DNA from: Pantoea piersonii
Lineage (GTDB): Bacteria > Pseudomonadota > Gammaproteobacteria > Enterobacterales > Enterobacteriaceae
DNA length: 64,000 nucleotides
NCBI RefSeq assembly: GCF_003612015.1
Contig: NZ_RARB01000006.1
Coordinates: 129,263 to 193,262 of the forward strand
Direction of reading: 5' to 3'
This document shows, piece by piece, positions 18,292 through 27,808 of the stretch (the first letter of the stretch is position 1; each line of letters begins with the position of its first letter). The position numbers and the translations under genes are program-made. Under the pieces are notes generated by a model. The model did not search any database, was not told the DNA's origin, and saw only the letters and a program-made list of their open reading frames with translations.

Positions 18292-18315
18292 TAAGGGGCC
18301 ATTCAGACGGCCCCT
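18292..18315 (-). terminator. Hairpin after the hydantoinase operon
   Basis: AAGGGGCC and GGCCCCTT form an 8-bp GC-rich stem with an 8-base loop, about 130 bp past the hyuB stop. The U-tract is weak, so it is a possible, not certain, terminator. Confidence 0.45.
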
Positions 18316-18442
18316 TATTAATCTCAGCGATCTGTTCCGCGTACCCTTTTCTTTTTATGCGGCTTATTCAAGGCATCCCTACCGGGGTATCGGCGGTAGC
18401 GCTCCTCCAGCACCTTTCCCGGTCGGTCGCTGAGTATACGTT

Positions 18443-20434
18443 TTACTGCAGGAAGGCCTGATATTCACTTCTTATGCTTTCGTACAAACGATAAATCAGC
18501 TCTCCGCCCTGCTCGGAGAGGTTGCTTTCGGACTCGGCCGCAGCAAGCGCGTCAAACAGGCGATGTTTGATATGAAAGCGCCAGATGACCGGCACGTGCG
18601 AAAGAATGTCCGTCAGGGCTTGATAACGCTCCCGCGTCCAGCTCTGCTCGAAGCGAGTGCGCCATGAACCATAATCAAAGTGAGCAGCCGGTGCCGCATT
18701 AACGGCTAACCGCTCGCGCATTGTTTGCGTGGCACCGTAGTCCAGCTCGCCGTTGCGTATCACAACGCCATAATCCTGTTCGGCGCGCGCGGCTGAAACG
18801 TAGCCGCTTCTGACATCGCTTAACACCGCTTCGGGAGCGCGTGCCAGCGGCGAGCCATAGCCGCCGCCTCCAGCGCCGGTCAGACGAATAACATCTCCCG
18901 CCTGACAGCGGATCACATCGCTGTTGCCAAGAAGCTCCGGCGACGGCGTGTCGGGGTTTTTAATAAAGATCGCGGTGCTGCCCGCTTTGCCGCCCAGCAC
19001 GCCCCAGGACGCGAAATGCGTGCGGTCTCGGTTGCGCGCGGTAACGGTGGTGTCCGGCGCAAAGACCTGAAACTCCATCATCAGGCCCGAGCCGCCGCGA
19101 TACGTGCCTGCCCCACCCGAATCTGGCACCAGACAATAACGGGTGATACGGATGGGCACTTCAGCCTCATTAATTTCCACAGGCGTGTTACGCAAAAAGG
19201 CCACGTTGGCACCAGACCCCTCCTCCCCGTCGCCAAAGGGCATCCCGCCAGCCCCGCCGCCTACCGGGCCGATCGAAGCGATAACGGCGCGACCAGCAGC
19301 GCTTGTGGTCTTGACGTTAAGGATCGCCAGCCCACAAGCGGCACAGGCGGGCAGTCGATCGGGTACCGCCTGCGAAAAGGCGCCGAAGGTCAGCACGTGC
19401 GTCAGTTTACAGGTAAGGCTGCGCATACCCACCGCAGCGGGGTAAACCGCATTCATCACGCTACCTTGGGGTAACACGCACTCCACGACGCGGTCCAGCC
19501 CGGCATTCAGCAAAATATCAGGATTAAGCGTATAGAGGACGTAGTGGTATCCCACCAGCGCCAGCGCGTGACGCGTCATGCCACCGGTCGGCATATTCAG
19601 TGACGAAAGTAGCTGCGGATCGCTGCCGGTGTAATCCAGGATGGCTCTACCGCCGCGAATCTTCAGCGTCATCGCTACCCGCATCGGTTTACCGTTCACA
19701 CTGTCTTCGTCGGCATACTCCGCGAAAAAATATTCGCCATCCGGCACGCTTTCCAGAATGCGCTCCGCCTGTTGCGCCGCATAATCGAGCAGCGCAACCA
19801 TGCCCTGCTGAAAATCCTCTACGCCAAAGTGCGCAATCATTTCATGTACGCGCTTCTCGCCGTTAGCCAGCATGGCCAGCTGGGCATGCAGATCGCCCAT
19901 GTTCTGCTCTGGCGCGCGTACGTTGGTTTTTATTAATGTGAGCAGCGACTCGTCAAGGACACCCTCTCGCACAATTTTCGTAGGGGGAAGACGGATCCCC
20001 TCTTGATGGATTTCCGTCAGGGTGCGCGAGAGTGAGGCCGGCACGGCGCCGCCGACATCGGTATTGTGAATATGACCGCCGACAAAGCACACCAGCTTTT
20101 CCTGCCAAAATACAGGTTTCCACATCACCATATCCGGGCTGTGGGTCGCCACATTGCCGCTGTAGGCATCATTAGTCATCGCCACATCGCCCGGTCGGTA
20201 GTCATCAATCATGCCGAGGACCGGGCCGTAATCCAGACCGATATACCAGGTGGCGCCCAGCGTTTTCGGCGAGGCAAAAGCAAGACCTTCGGGTGTCAGC
20301 AGCGCACAGGAGAAATCTTCCGTCTCTTTTACAAAGGTAGAGTGCGCAGTGCGTACCAGCGTATGCGCCATGCTCTCCGCCGCCGCCACACAGTAGTTCG
20401 CCAGAATTTGCAAACCAGATTGATCAAAAGCCAT
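18443..20434 (-). CDS. hyuB: Hydantoinase B/oxoprolinase family protein
   Basis: 663 residues. The HyuB family opening is clear (LQILANYCVAAAESMAHTLVRTAHSTFVKE), as are GDVAMTNDAYSGNVATHSPDM, HIHNTDVGGAVPAS, and the glycine-rich LTGAGGGGYGSPLAR near residue 540. These proteins pair with HyuA for ATP-dependent opening of hydantoin or 5-oxoproline rings; related pairs are acetone or acetophenone carboxylases. The C-terminal about 90 residues are extra to the typical core, as in several HyuB homologues. hyuA ends 12 bp upstream on the same strand. The substrate is not readable from sequence. Confidence 0.88.
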   Translation of the reverse strand: MAFDQSGLQILANYCVAAAESMAHTLVRTAHSTFVKETEDFSCALLTPEGLAFASPKTLGATWYIGLDYGPVLGMIDDYRPGDVAMTNDAYSGNVATHSPDMVMWKPVFWQEKLVCFVGGHIHNTDVGGAVPASLSRTLTEIHQEGIRLPPTKIVREGVLDESLLTLIKTNVRAPEQNMGDLHAQLAMLANGEKRVHEMIAHFGVEDFQQGMVALLDYAAQQAERILESVPDGEYFFAEYADEDSVNGKPMRVAMTLKIRGGRAILDYTGSDPQLLSSLNMPTGGMTRHALALVGYHYVLYTLNPDILLNAGLDRVVECVLPQGSVMNAVYPAAVGMRSLTCKLTHVLTFGAFSQAVPDRLPACAACGLAILNVKTTSAAGRAVIASIGPVGGGAGGMPFGDGEEGSGANVAFLRNTPVEINEAEVPIRITRYCLVPDSGGAGTYRGGSGLMMEFQVFAPDTTVTARNRDRTHFASWGVLGGKAGSTAIFIKNPDTPSPELLGNSDVIRCQAGDVIRLTGAGGGGYGSPLARAPEAVLSDVRSGYVSAARAEQDYGVVIRNGELDYGATQTMRERLAVNAAPAAHFDYGSWRTRFEQSWTRERYQALTDILSHVPVIWRFHIKHRLFDALAAAESESNLSEQGGELIYRLYESIRSEYQAFLQ

Positions 20435-20446
20435 ATGACTGCTCCT

Positions 20447-22501
20447 TTATTTCGCTGTGCGGGTAAGATCGGTAAGGATGAGATTGCCCAGCGCATCAAC
20501 CCGAACATGGAATTCGGGTAGCACTGTCACCGTAGTATCAGACTGCGCGATAACCGCCGGACCGGTAAATTGCTGGCCGCCCGCCAGCTGTTCACGCTGG
20601 TAAAGCGGTACGTTGTGATAGCGACCAGACATCCATACGTCAATCTGTCCAGCGGGCGTGGGCGCGACCTCGCTGTACGGCAGCGGCTGCAGCTGCGGTT
20701 TTGGCGTAGGCATGCTCACCACCAGCCTCAGCGAAACGACCTGAATCTGTGCATCACGGTCGCTGTAGCCATACAGATGCGCGTGACGCGCATGGAAAGC
20801 GTCGCGCAACGGTTCAAGGTTGCCTTCCGCCAGTTGCTGACGTGGCAGCGGCGTTTCGATCTCGAACGATTGTCCTTTGTAGCGCATTTCGGCGGACAGG
20901 CTGAACTGACCGCGGCTGACATCGCTCACCTCATGCGCCAGCCAGGCGCGCGCCCTGTCCTCAAGCCACTGATACTCCGTCTCCAGCTGCGGCAGACTTT
21001 CTGCGGTAAGATCGCTGTAAATGATGCGCACAAAATCGTTTTTCACATCGGCTACGAGGCCCCCCAGCGCGCTAAGCACGCCTGGCGTTAACGGCACCAG
21101 AACTTCGCGCATGTGCATCGCGCGCGCCAGATAACAGGCCAACATGGGACCGGCGCCGCCAAAAGGCATCAGAGAAAAAACGCGCGGATCGATACCAAAG
21201 CGAGAAACCAGGCGACTGATACCGGCATACATCCCGGAAACCGACACCTGTATAATCGCCTCAGCGGTGGCTTCAATGGATTGTCCGAGGTGAGACGCTA
21301 ACGTATCCACGGCCTTTTTAGCCGCGGCCACATCAATATTGACGGCGTTATAGCCGAGCTTTGCCTGCCCCAGGATCCCCAGCGTGACGAAGGCATCGGT
21401 AATCGTCGGCTGTACGCCGCCGCGCCCGTAACAAACCGGTCCTGGCGTCGATCCCGCGCTCTCCGGGCCAACCTTCAGTACGCCAAACTCATCGACACGC
21501 GCGATCGAGCCGCCGCCGTCGCCAATTGAGGTAACGGAAACAGAGGGAATGTGGATCTGGTAGTCACCAATATATTCACCGGTATCGTACTGCGCCGCGC
21601 CGTCGACAATCAGCGCCACATCGGCGGTGGTGCCGCCAATATCCAGGCTCATGACATTTTCACGCCCGCACTGACGCGCCACCCATGCAGCACCCATAAC
21701 GCCGGAGGCGGTACCAGAGAGGATCATCTGCACGCACTCTGCTTTGCCGCTTTCGGCACTCATGACGCCCCCATTAGATTTGGTGACCTTAAGCTCAGCC
21801 GTGACGCCCGCCTGAGCCAGCGCCTGTTGCAGCGCACCGAGATAGTGCGACACGCGCGGCTGTACATAGGCCCCGATTACCGCCGTTTGCGTGCGCTCAA
21901 ACTCGCGGATAACTGGCCAGACATCGCTGGAGCAACAGGTGAAAAAGCCCGGCATCTCGCGCTCAATCAGCGCCTGTACCTGCTTTTCATGCACCGGATT
22001 GCGGTAGGCGTGCAGCAGAGCAATGACGACGCCTTCACACCCAGCGCGCTGCAATCCTTCAATAGCAGCCGCCACGCTCTTTTCATCAACCGGGTTCAGC
22101 TCATTGCCGCTGGCATCCAGACGCCCCTCAATGCCGAAAACATGTTCGCGCGCGACCAGCGGCGTCGGTCGTAAAGAATGCAGGCTGTACATATCGGGCG
22201 TTTTCAGTCTGCCAAGCGCCAGCACATCCTCAAAGTAGCGGTTAGTGATCAGCCCCAGCCGAGCCCCTTTTTTCTGTACTACGGCGTTCACACCCACTGT
22301 CGTCCCGTGAGTAAAGTAGTGAATGTCTGCCGGATTGATACCGTAGCGCTTCACCAGCTCCCTGATGCCGTGCAACACTTCCTGGCCAGGCTCATCCGGC
22401 CGTGAAAAAACCTTCAGGCTGTGAAGCACGCCTGATGCTTCATTGAATACGGCGAAGTCGGTAAACGAGCCGCCAATATCTACCCCAATGCGCAATCCCA
22501 T
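20447..22501 (-). CDS. hyuA: Hydantoinase A/oxoprolinase family protein
   Basis: 684 residues. The N-terminal actin-like (ASKHA) ATP-binding motif is GLRIGVDIGGSFTDFAVF and the second phosphate motif is MSLDIGGTTADVALI; FTHGTTVGVNAVVQKKGARLGLITNRYFEDVLALGR and the GGAGPMLACYLARAM block are typical of the HyuA/acetone-carboxylase beta/oxoprolinase family. It uses ATP to activate a cyclic amide. It sits between the flavin oxidase gene (9 bp gap) and hyuB (12 bp gap) in one operon. Confidence 0.9.
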   Translation of the reverse strand: MGLRIGVDIGGSFTDFAVFNEASGVLHSLKVFSRPDEPGQEVLHGIRELVKRYGINPADIHYFTHGTTVGVNAVVQKKGARLGLITNRYFEDVLALGRLKTPDMYSLHSLRPTPLVAREHVFGIEGRLDASGNELNPVDEKSVAAAIEGLQRAGCEGVVIALLHAYRNPVHEKQVQALIEREMPGFFTCCSSDVWPVIREFERTQTAVIGAYVQPRVSHYLGALQQALAQAGVTAELKVTKSNGGVMSAESGKAECVQMILSGTASGVMGAAWVARQCGRENVMSLDIGGTTADVALIVDGAAQYDTGEYIGDYQIHIPSVSVTSIGDGGGSIARVDEFGVLKVGPESAGSTPGPVCYGRGGVQPTITDAFVTLGILGQAKLGYNAVNIDVAAAKKAVDTLASHLGQSIEATAEAIIQVSVSGMYAGISRLVSRFGIDPRVFSLMPFGGAGPMLACYLARAMHMREVLVPLTPGVLSALGGLVADVKNDFVRIIYSDLTAESLPQLETEYQWLEDRARAWLAHEVSDVSRGQFSLSAEMRYKGQSFEIETPLPRQQLAEGNLEPLRDAFHARHAHLYGYSDRDAQIQVVSLRLVVSMPTPKPQLQPLPYSEVAPTPAGQIDVWMSGRYHNVPLYQREQLAGGQQFTGPAVIAQSDTTVTVLPEFHVRVDALGNLILTDLTRTAK

Positions 22502-22510
22502 TACTCCCCC

Positions 22511-23854
22511 TCAGTTCTTTTGTGAGTGTGCAGACTTGTCTATCCGGTCACGTAGCTGGTAATAGCTGCCCAGCAACGGCATAAACCAGGTGTTACCGGT
22601 GTAAAGCGGATGGCCAGGCAAAGGCGAGACGCCATATGGGCTGCTGTGCAACGGCGTTTGCTCGATAAGGTGACGCGCCAGCCTGTGGCCGAGCCAGCTC
22701 ATCATGGTGACGCCGCTGCCGTTGCAGCCTGTGGCATAAAAGCAGCCCTGCGGTGTTTGTCCGATATGCGGCAGATAGTCGAGCGTCACCGCCACTTTGC
22801 CGCCCCAGCTGTGGCTGATTTTGATGTCGCGCAGCTGAGGAAAGCGCTGCGTCAGATGCTGATAGAGTACGCGAGCCGACTGCCGCCGGTTGAGGGGGTA
22901 AAAGCGCGCGCGGCCGCCAAACAGTAGTCGCGTGCCATCGGGCGAATACCGGAAATAGTGCGTGACCCGCTGCGTTTCAGCGACCCCGCGCTGCCCGGGG
23001 ATCAGGCTCTTACGCAACGCGTCGGGTAACGGTTCGGTGGCAATTTGATGGCTGGTGACTGGCACAACGCGCGCGTGCAGATGCGCCATCTCTGGGCCGG
23101 TATAGCCATTGGTGGCGATGATGACGTGGCGGGCTCTGACGCTGCCGCGGCCGGAAATTACACGGTAATGTGCATCCTGCTTTTCGATCTGACTTACCGC
23201 TGAACCGCTGCACACCGTTACACCCGCGTTACGGACCGCAGCAAGCAAGCCGGCATAATAGCGTGCGGGATTAAGCAGGCCGGCGCGCTGGATCAGGATA
23301 CCGCCATGATAGGCCGGACTGTCGAGTTCGGCGCGAAGCTCTTCGCGTGACAGCAGACGCGCGTTAACCTGGCTGACCTCATTGAGCAGCGGCAGCCGCT
23401 TTTTCCAGCTTTCCAGATGTTCAGGGATCCAGGCAGCAGCGAGGCGCCCGGTCTGGCGATAATCACAGACGATATGATGTTGCTCAATCAGCTGCTCAAG
23501 AAAGCGGTAACCTTCCGCAGCCTCCCGCAGCATGTCACGCTGGTGCTGGTCGCTGCGCTGCCGGATGCCTTTTTTCGACGCCATGGTCTTCCCGACATTG
23601 ATCCCACCGGTCACCTGACCGCCGCTCAACGTGCTGGCGCCGCTGCCGGGCAGCCCGGCCTCGAGCACGACAACCTGTTTGCCATGTTGCGCCAGCTCAA
23701 GGGCGCAGCACAGGCCTGCATAACCCGCGCCCACGATGGCATATTCCACTTCGCGCGGAACGGGAAGCGGCGCATCGTCATGCGGTTGCCATTGTGACCA
23801 CCAGTAGGGTTGCTCCTGAAAATCTTCGCTAAAAATTGACTCGGTTCCCCGCAT
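22511..23854 (-). CDS. FAD-dependent amine/amino-acid oxidase (DAO family)
   Basis: 447 residues. FAD motif YAIVGAGYAGLCCALELAQHG near residue 40 and a C-terminal YFYATGCNGSGVTMMSWLGHRLA-like FAD segment. The N-terminal YWWSQWQP and overall plan are those of gamma-glutamylputrescine oxidase (PuuB) and sarcosine-oxidase-like proteins. An upstream GTG (23869) is in frame, but ATG 23854 has GAGG seven bases before it. It is first gene of the operon with hyuA and hyuB, so it likely oxidises the amino compound made from, or feeding into, the hydantoinase reaction; sarcosine from N-methylhydantoin would fit but is inference. Confidence 0.85.
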   Translation of the reverse strand: MRGTESIFSEDFQEQPYWWSQWQPHDDAPLPVPREVEYAIVGAGYAGLCCALELAQHGKQVVVLEAGLPGSGASTLSGGQVTGGINVGKTMASKKGIRQRSDQHQRDMLREAAEGYRFLEQLIEQHHIVCDYRQTGRLAAAWIPEHLESWKKRLPLLNEVSQVNARLLSREELRAELDSPAYHGGILIQRAGLLNPARYYAGLLAAVRNAGVTVCSGSAVSQIEKQDAHYRVISGRGSVRARHVIIATNGYTGPEMAHLHARVVPVTSHQIATEPLPDALRKSLIPGQRGVAETQRVTHYFRYSPDGTRLLFGGRARFYPLNRRQSARVLYQHLTQRFPQLRDIKISHSWGGKVAVTLDYLPHIGQTPQGCFYATGCNGSGVTMMSWLGHRLARHLIEQTPLHSSPYGVSPLPGHPLYTGNTWFMPLLGSYYQLRDRIDKSAHSQKN

Positions 23855-23894
23855 CGCTTTGCCTCGCACAGGTCGTTAAACACACTCGCTATCG

Positions 23895-23918
23895 TTCCAC
23901 AATGAGGAATGGCATTCC
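23895..23918. promoter_or_regulatory. Putative IclR-type operator, copy A
   Basis: A 24-bp element, starting TTCCACAATGAGG and ending AATGGCATTCC, that matches the element at 25009-25032 (reverse complement) at 20 of 24 positions. It lies 41-64 bp upstream of the oxidase start and in the divergent region shared with the IclR gene. Confidence 0.6.
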
Positions 23919-24086
23919 ATTTTTATAACCTGGCACGATTTAAACCTGGCTGCAAGGGCAAAATTTAAGCAAAAGGGGCACGTTGTCATGGCATCCAGGG
24001 GAAAGGCGAGGCAGGGTAAAGCAGGCTGTGCCATATTACGGCACAGCTATCGATGACATTAAAAATAAAAAACGGACGGTTTATTT

Positions 24087-24836
24087 ATGCAAAGTCTGAT
24101 TAAGAGTTTGAAAGTGCTGGAGATGGTAGCGGAGAAGCAACCCGTCAGCGTTGGAGAACTGGCAAAGATGATGTCAATGCCGAAAACGACGGTGCAACGC
24201 ATTCTCTGGACCTTTCATGAGGCAGGCTGGCTACGTCTGATTGAAGGCGATATGCCACGCTGGGCGATTAGCCCGCGCGTGCTCAGCGTGCGGCCTGATG
24301 AACTGACTGGCGGTGGCCTGGCGTCTGCTATACAAGAGCCAATGGCTGAACTGCGCAATGCCACTCAGGAAACCGTTTATGTGTCGGTCTATGATGGCAG
24401 CAGCGCGGTAGTAGTTATTGACCGGCTGGAAAGCCCCCATCCGGTGCGCGCGGTCAGTCCTGTCGGCGATATCGCCCCTATTCATTCAACTGCCAATGGC
24501 ATGGCGATCCTGGCCTTTCTGCCCGAGTTGCAGATTGAAAAGATCATCAATGGCGAACTTAACTCTTTTAATCCGTCGACCATTACCCAGCCTGAACAGT
24601 TACGTGATGAGCTAAACCGGGTGCGCGAACGAGGATATTCCATTAACCGGGGTTACTATCGCGCTGGCATATTTGCAGTAGGGGCCCCTGTTTTCGACGC
24701 TATGCATCAGCCGGTCGCCAGCATTTGTATTTCCATGCCGGATTCCCGCTATCGCGAAGACAAAATCGCTGAATGGGGGGCGCTGACGATGCAGGCTGCC
24801 CAATCAATTGGCCTGCAAAAAAACGCCAGAAGCTAA
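24087..24836 (+). CDS. IclR-family transcriptional regulator
   Basis: 249 residues. N-terminal winged helix: LIKSLKVLEMVAEKQPVSVGELAKMMSMPKTTVQRIL; C-terminal IclR effector domain with HSTANGMAILAFLP and the typical SINRGYYRAGIFAVGAPVFD block. It is transcribed divergently from the oxidase-hyuA-hyuB operon and just upstream of the transporter gene. The same 24-bp motif occurs before both target units, so it probably controls import and breakdown together. Confidence 0.93.
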   Translation: MQSLIKSLKVLEMVAEKQPVSVGELAKMMSMPKTTVQRILWTFHEAGWLRLIEGDMPRWAISPRVLSVRPDELTGGGLASAIQEPMAELRNATQETVYVSVYDGSSAVVVIDRLESPHPVRAVSPVGDIAPIHSTANGMAILAFLPELQIEKIINGELNSFNPSTITQPEQLRDELNRVRERGYSINRGYYRAGIFAVGAPVFDAMHQPVASICISMPDSRYREDKIAEWGALTMQAAQSIGLQKNARS

Positions 24837-24845
24837 CACGATGAT

Positions 24846-24870
24846 GTTCTGGCAATTACATTGCCAGAAC
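24846..24870. terminator. Hairpin after the IclR gene
   Basis: GTTCTGGCAAT and ATTGCCAGAAC form a perfect 11-bp stem with a 3-base loop, 9 bp after the stop codon. No U-tract follows, so it may work as a Rho-assisted or mRNA-stabilising end. Confidence 0.5.
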
Positions 24871-25008
24871 AAGCCCAGCAGCTGTCATTGACCCCGTTCT
24901 CCTTCGATCTGCCCTCATCCTCGCGCTTGCGTGTCGCCTTGTGATCCATATTGAAATCCTCTCGCTATTGCATTGACGGCTATTTCTCGCTCATCTAACG
25001 TAAATAAC

Positions 25009-25032
25009 GGAATGGCATACCGCAATGTGGAA
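25009..25032. promoter_or_regulatory. Putative IclR-type operator, copy B
   Basis: Starts GGAATGGCATACC and ends GCAATGTGGAA; inverted copy of the element at 23895-23918 (20 of 24 identical). It is 65-88 bp upstream of the transporter start. Confidence 0.6.
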
Positions 25033-25096
25033 TGAGCAATCATTCTGACTCACGTTCAATTGACCGTGCAGTTTGACGGTGAAGATGGAGTTAACC

Positions 25097-26458
25097 ATGA
25101 GCACGTCCGCCACGCTTCCTGAGGTGACAACCGAAATGCAACGCAAAACGTTGATTGGTGCTGTCGCTGGCAATCTGGTCGAGTTTCTCGACTTTGCCGT
25201 TTATGGCCTGCTCGCCCCAGTCATTTCCCGGATTTTTTTCCCGCAGGATGCGCCGCTGTCTGCGCTGCTTTCTGTGCTGCTGCTTTACGCCTCAAGCTTT
25301 TTAGTCAGGCCGATTGGAGGCATTGTGCTGGGGCTGGCAGGCGACCGCTGGGGCAGACGTTTTGTCCTGATGGTGACCATCACCGGTATGAGCGTCGTGA
25401 CCGGGCTAACGGCTCTCCTTCCCACATGGTCGCAAGCGGGTACAACGGCGACGGTGCTGTTAGTGATTTGCCGTCTGATTCAGGGCTTTTTTGCCGGCGG
25501 AGAATACGCGACGGCAACAGACTATATTGTTGAAAACAGTAATCAGAAACGTCGTGCATTCCGCGCCTCGTTTTCTCCGATTGGCGCCTATATCGGTACA
25601 GCCATCGCCATAGGGCTCTACACACTGCTGTCTTCGTGGATTACTGCGGCTCAAATGGAGGAATGGGGCTGGCGCGTACTGTTTGCTGTCGGGTTCCCGC
25701 TGGGGCTGGTGGGTCTGATCATTCGCCGCAAGCTTGACGAAAGCCCGGAATTCCGTGCGGTTGAGCGCGCACGCCAGGAGAAACAAATTACGCCCCCGAC
25801 GGTGACGCAGGTTATCCGCTCGCAGTGGAAAAACATGCTGGTCTTCATGTCTATCCTGATGAGTCATACCCTGCCGAACTATCTGATTTTGGGGTTCTTC
25901 TCAACCTATCTTACAACGTTTGTCGGTCTGACCAGGCCTGACGCTGCCAGGGCCGTGCTGGTTTCCCAGTTTGTTCTGATCTTCAGTACCCTTCTGCATG
26001 GTTATCTGAGCGATGTCATTGGACGTAAACTCTGGCTAATGTTGGGCTGCGCGCTGCTCATTCCGGCAATGTTCTTTGCCTTTACCTGGGCTGAGCACGG
26101 CACGCTGAGTAGCGCGATTATCGCGGCGATCGTGCCGGTCATGATTTTTCCTATGGTGACGAGCGGTATGACCATCAGCCTGGTCGATATGTTTCCGGCT
26201 GAGATGCGAGCCTCTGCTGGGGCTATGGCTTACAACATGGGGACAGCGCTTTTTGGCGGCACAGCGCCGCTTATCGGCGCAGCGCTGATTAGCTGGTCAG
26301 GCAGCGCATTTACGCTGGTCTATTATATTGCTGCGGTAGCAATTGCCTCGTTTATATCAATAGGATTATTTTTCCACTATCCACGCCAGCGAGTCTGTGA
26401 TCCCTACTCCGCGACGGCAGCAGCCGTGACGCCAGCAGCAAATCGCGTCAGAAGATAA
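25097..26458 (+). CDS. MFS transporter, metabolite:H+ symporter (MHS) type
   Basis: 453 residues with 12 membrane segments. MHS features: GAVAGNLVEFLDFAVYGLLAPVIS at the first segment, GLAGDRWGRRFVLM after segment 2, a FFAGGEYATATDYIVE segment 4 motif and the long central loop with RRKLDESPEF. Related carriers move osmolytes, shikimate, ketoglutarate or citrate. Two upstream ATGs are in frame, but ATG 25097 follows GGAG at six bases. It is the likely importer for the substrate of the hydantoinase operon, sharing its putative operator. Substrate unknown. Confidence 0.9.
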   Translation: MSTSATLPEVTTEMQRKTLIGAVAGNLVEFLDFAVYGLLAPVISRIFFPQDAPLSALLSVLLLYASSFLVRPIGGIVLGLAGDRWGRRFVLMVTITGMSVVTGLTALLPTWSQAGTTATVLLVICRLIQGFFAGGEYATATDYIVENSNQKRRAFRASFSPIGAYIGTAIAIGLYTLLSSWITAAQMEEWGWRVLFAVGFPLGLVGLIIRRKLDESPEFRAVERARQEKQITPPTVTQVIRSQWKNMLVFMSILMSHTLPNYLILGFFSTYLTTFVGLTRPDAARAVLVSQFVLIFSTLLHGYLSDVIGRKLWLMLGCALLIPAMFFAFTWAEHGTLSSAIIAAIVPVMIFPMVTSGMTISLVDMFPAEMRASAGAMAYNMGTALFGGTAPLIGAALISWSGSAFTLVYYIAAVAIASFISIGLFFHYPRQRVCDPYSATAAAVTPAANRVRR

Positions 26459-26485
26459 CCAAAGCGCATCCTGTACAGGGATAAA

Positions 26486-26520
26486 AAAACGGGCAGTTCA
26501 TCGCCGCCCGTTTTTCTTTG
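26486..26520 (+). terminator. Rho-independent terminator after the MHS transporter
   Basis: AACGGGC and GCCCGTT form a stem around an 11-base loop, followed by TTTTTCTTTG; A-run before, T-run after. Confidence 0.85.
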
Positions 26521-26734
26521 TCACTTCCCTGCTATAAGGATCGCTGGCGGTGCCCGCATGTGGGCACCATAAAATAATAAATAACATACCTGCTTAATGC
26601 CGATACGTGACAGTGAAGCCGGCTGCGCAGGTGTGGATTTCAGCCGGGAAAATTTTATGGGAATACCTACTACAGCACCTGCGCGCTTCAAATGCAGAGC
26701 GCACAGATGCTGAACATAAGATCTTCACCTTATA

Positions 26735-27808
26735 TTATGCGTTTTCCAGGCTCGCTCTGACGGCCTCAAATACCATTTCAGGACGAATACGCTGCATCGG
26801 ATGTTCGTCATTGCTTTCTGGCGGCTGGTGGATAATCCGATGAAGATCAGGATCTTGAAAAGGGCCCGAATACAGTGGATTTGCTGTGCCAAACAAGCTG
26901 ACGGTTTTAACCCGGGCGGCAACGGCGATATGCATAGGGCCAGTGTCGCCGGTGACCAAAACATCAAGGCTCATAATCAGTGTTGTCAGGTCATCAAGCT
27001 GCGTTTTACCTGCATACCTTCTGATACAACTACGCATGTCAGGAGGCACAGCGTTGTAAAACTCTGCTTCAAGATTTTGTTCAGACTTTGCGCCGGTTAT
27101 GACAATTTCTATATCTGGATAGTATTCAAATAAGGCTACAGCCAGCTGGTTAAAGCAAGCCACCGGCCATCGGCGTTCATCCCTCGAAGCCCCTAACTGA
27201 AAACCCACTCTTAATGGCCTGGGCTCTGCTGCTGGCTTTGTATACGTCTTTGGTAAATGCATGGTGCTTAAAGTTGAATCGGCACCCAGAACACGGATAA
27301 GCTCAAGTTTCCTTGCAATAGTATGTCCGGTAAATTCTCCAGAGCACGCGTGTAGATACTGATTAAGATCCACAGGATCATATCTGTAATTATCCCGCAA
27401 AATAATTTTACAGCCTGAGACTAACGCAGCCAGTACATCATAAGGATAATGTGAATGAAGAATGACGCACAAATCAGGTTTTAAACGGCGCATTTCCCTG
27501 ATTAAAGGAAGAACATGCTTTATCTTGTTGTCCCATTCGATAATATTATCGAACCAGTCATACTTATTAACAAGAGACATGTTTTTTCCGCTACTCACTA
27601 GCGTAAATGATGCATCAGGGAATCTTTTTTTGAGGGAATATATTGCAGGCGTGTTCATAAGAAAATCACCAAGCGCGGTAGTGGAAAACACAACTACAGA
27701 ACGAGGCATGATACTATCCAGACCCTCTGTCTCAGGCTTTGGCCTGTTAGTAAGGTACACATACCCTTTCAAAAATAAACCAACAAGTTTTCTCTTAAAA
27801 GGTTTCAT
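26735..27808 (-). CDS. Glycosyltransferase family 9 (heptosyltransferase-like)
   Basis: 357 residues. GT9 signatures: N-terminal SVVVFSTTALGDFLMNTPAIYSLKKRFPDA, central LRVGFQLGASRDERRWP, and the nucleotide-sugar motif VTGDTGPMHIAVAARVKTVSLFG near residue 290. Relatives add ADP-heptose to lipopolysaccharide core at the inner face of the membrane. It stands alone with no other LPS gene nearby, and its codons are visibly more AT-rich than those of the flanking operons, suggesting acquisition. The acceptor is unknown. Confidence 0.87.
   Translation of the reverse strand: MKPFKRKLVGLFLKGYVYLTNRPKPETEGLDSIMPRSVVVFSTTALGDFLMNTPAIYSLKKRFPDASFTLVSSGKNMSLVNKYDWFDNIIEWDNKIKHVLPLIREMRRLKPDLCVILHSHYPYDVLAALVSGCKIILRDNYRYDPVDLNQYLHACSGEFTGHTIARKLELIRVLGADSTLSTMHLPKTYTKPAAEPRPLRVGFQLGASRDERRWPVACFNQLAVALFEYYPDIEIVITGAKSEQNLEAEFYNAVPPDMRSCIRRYAGKTQLDDLTTLIMSLDVLVTGDTGPMHIAVAARVKTVSLFGTANPLYSGPFQDPDLHRIIHQPPESNDEHPMQRIRPEMVFEAVRASLENA

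Noticed and set aside
18153..18461. 102-codon plus-strand frame
   Set aside because: It runs antisense to the IS3 transposase remnant, which explains the open reading.
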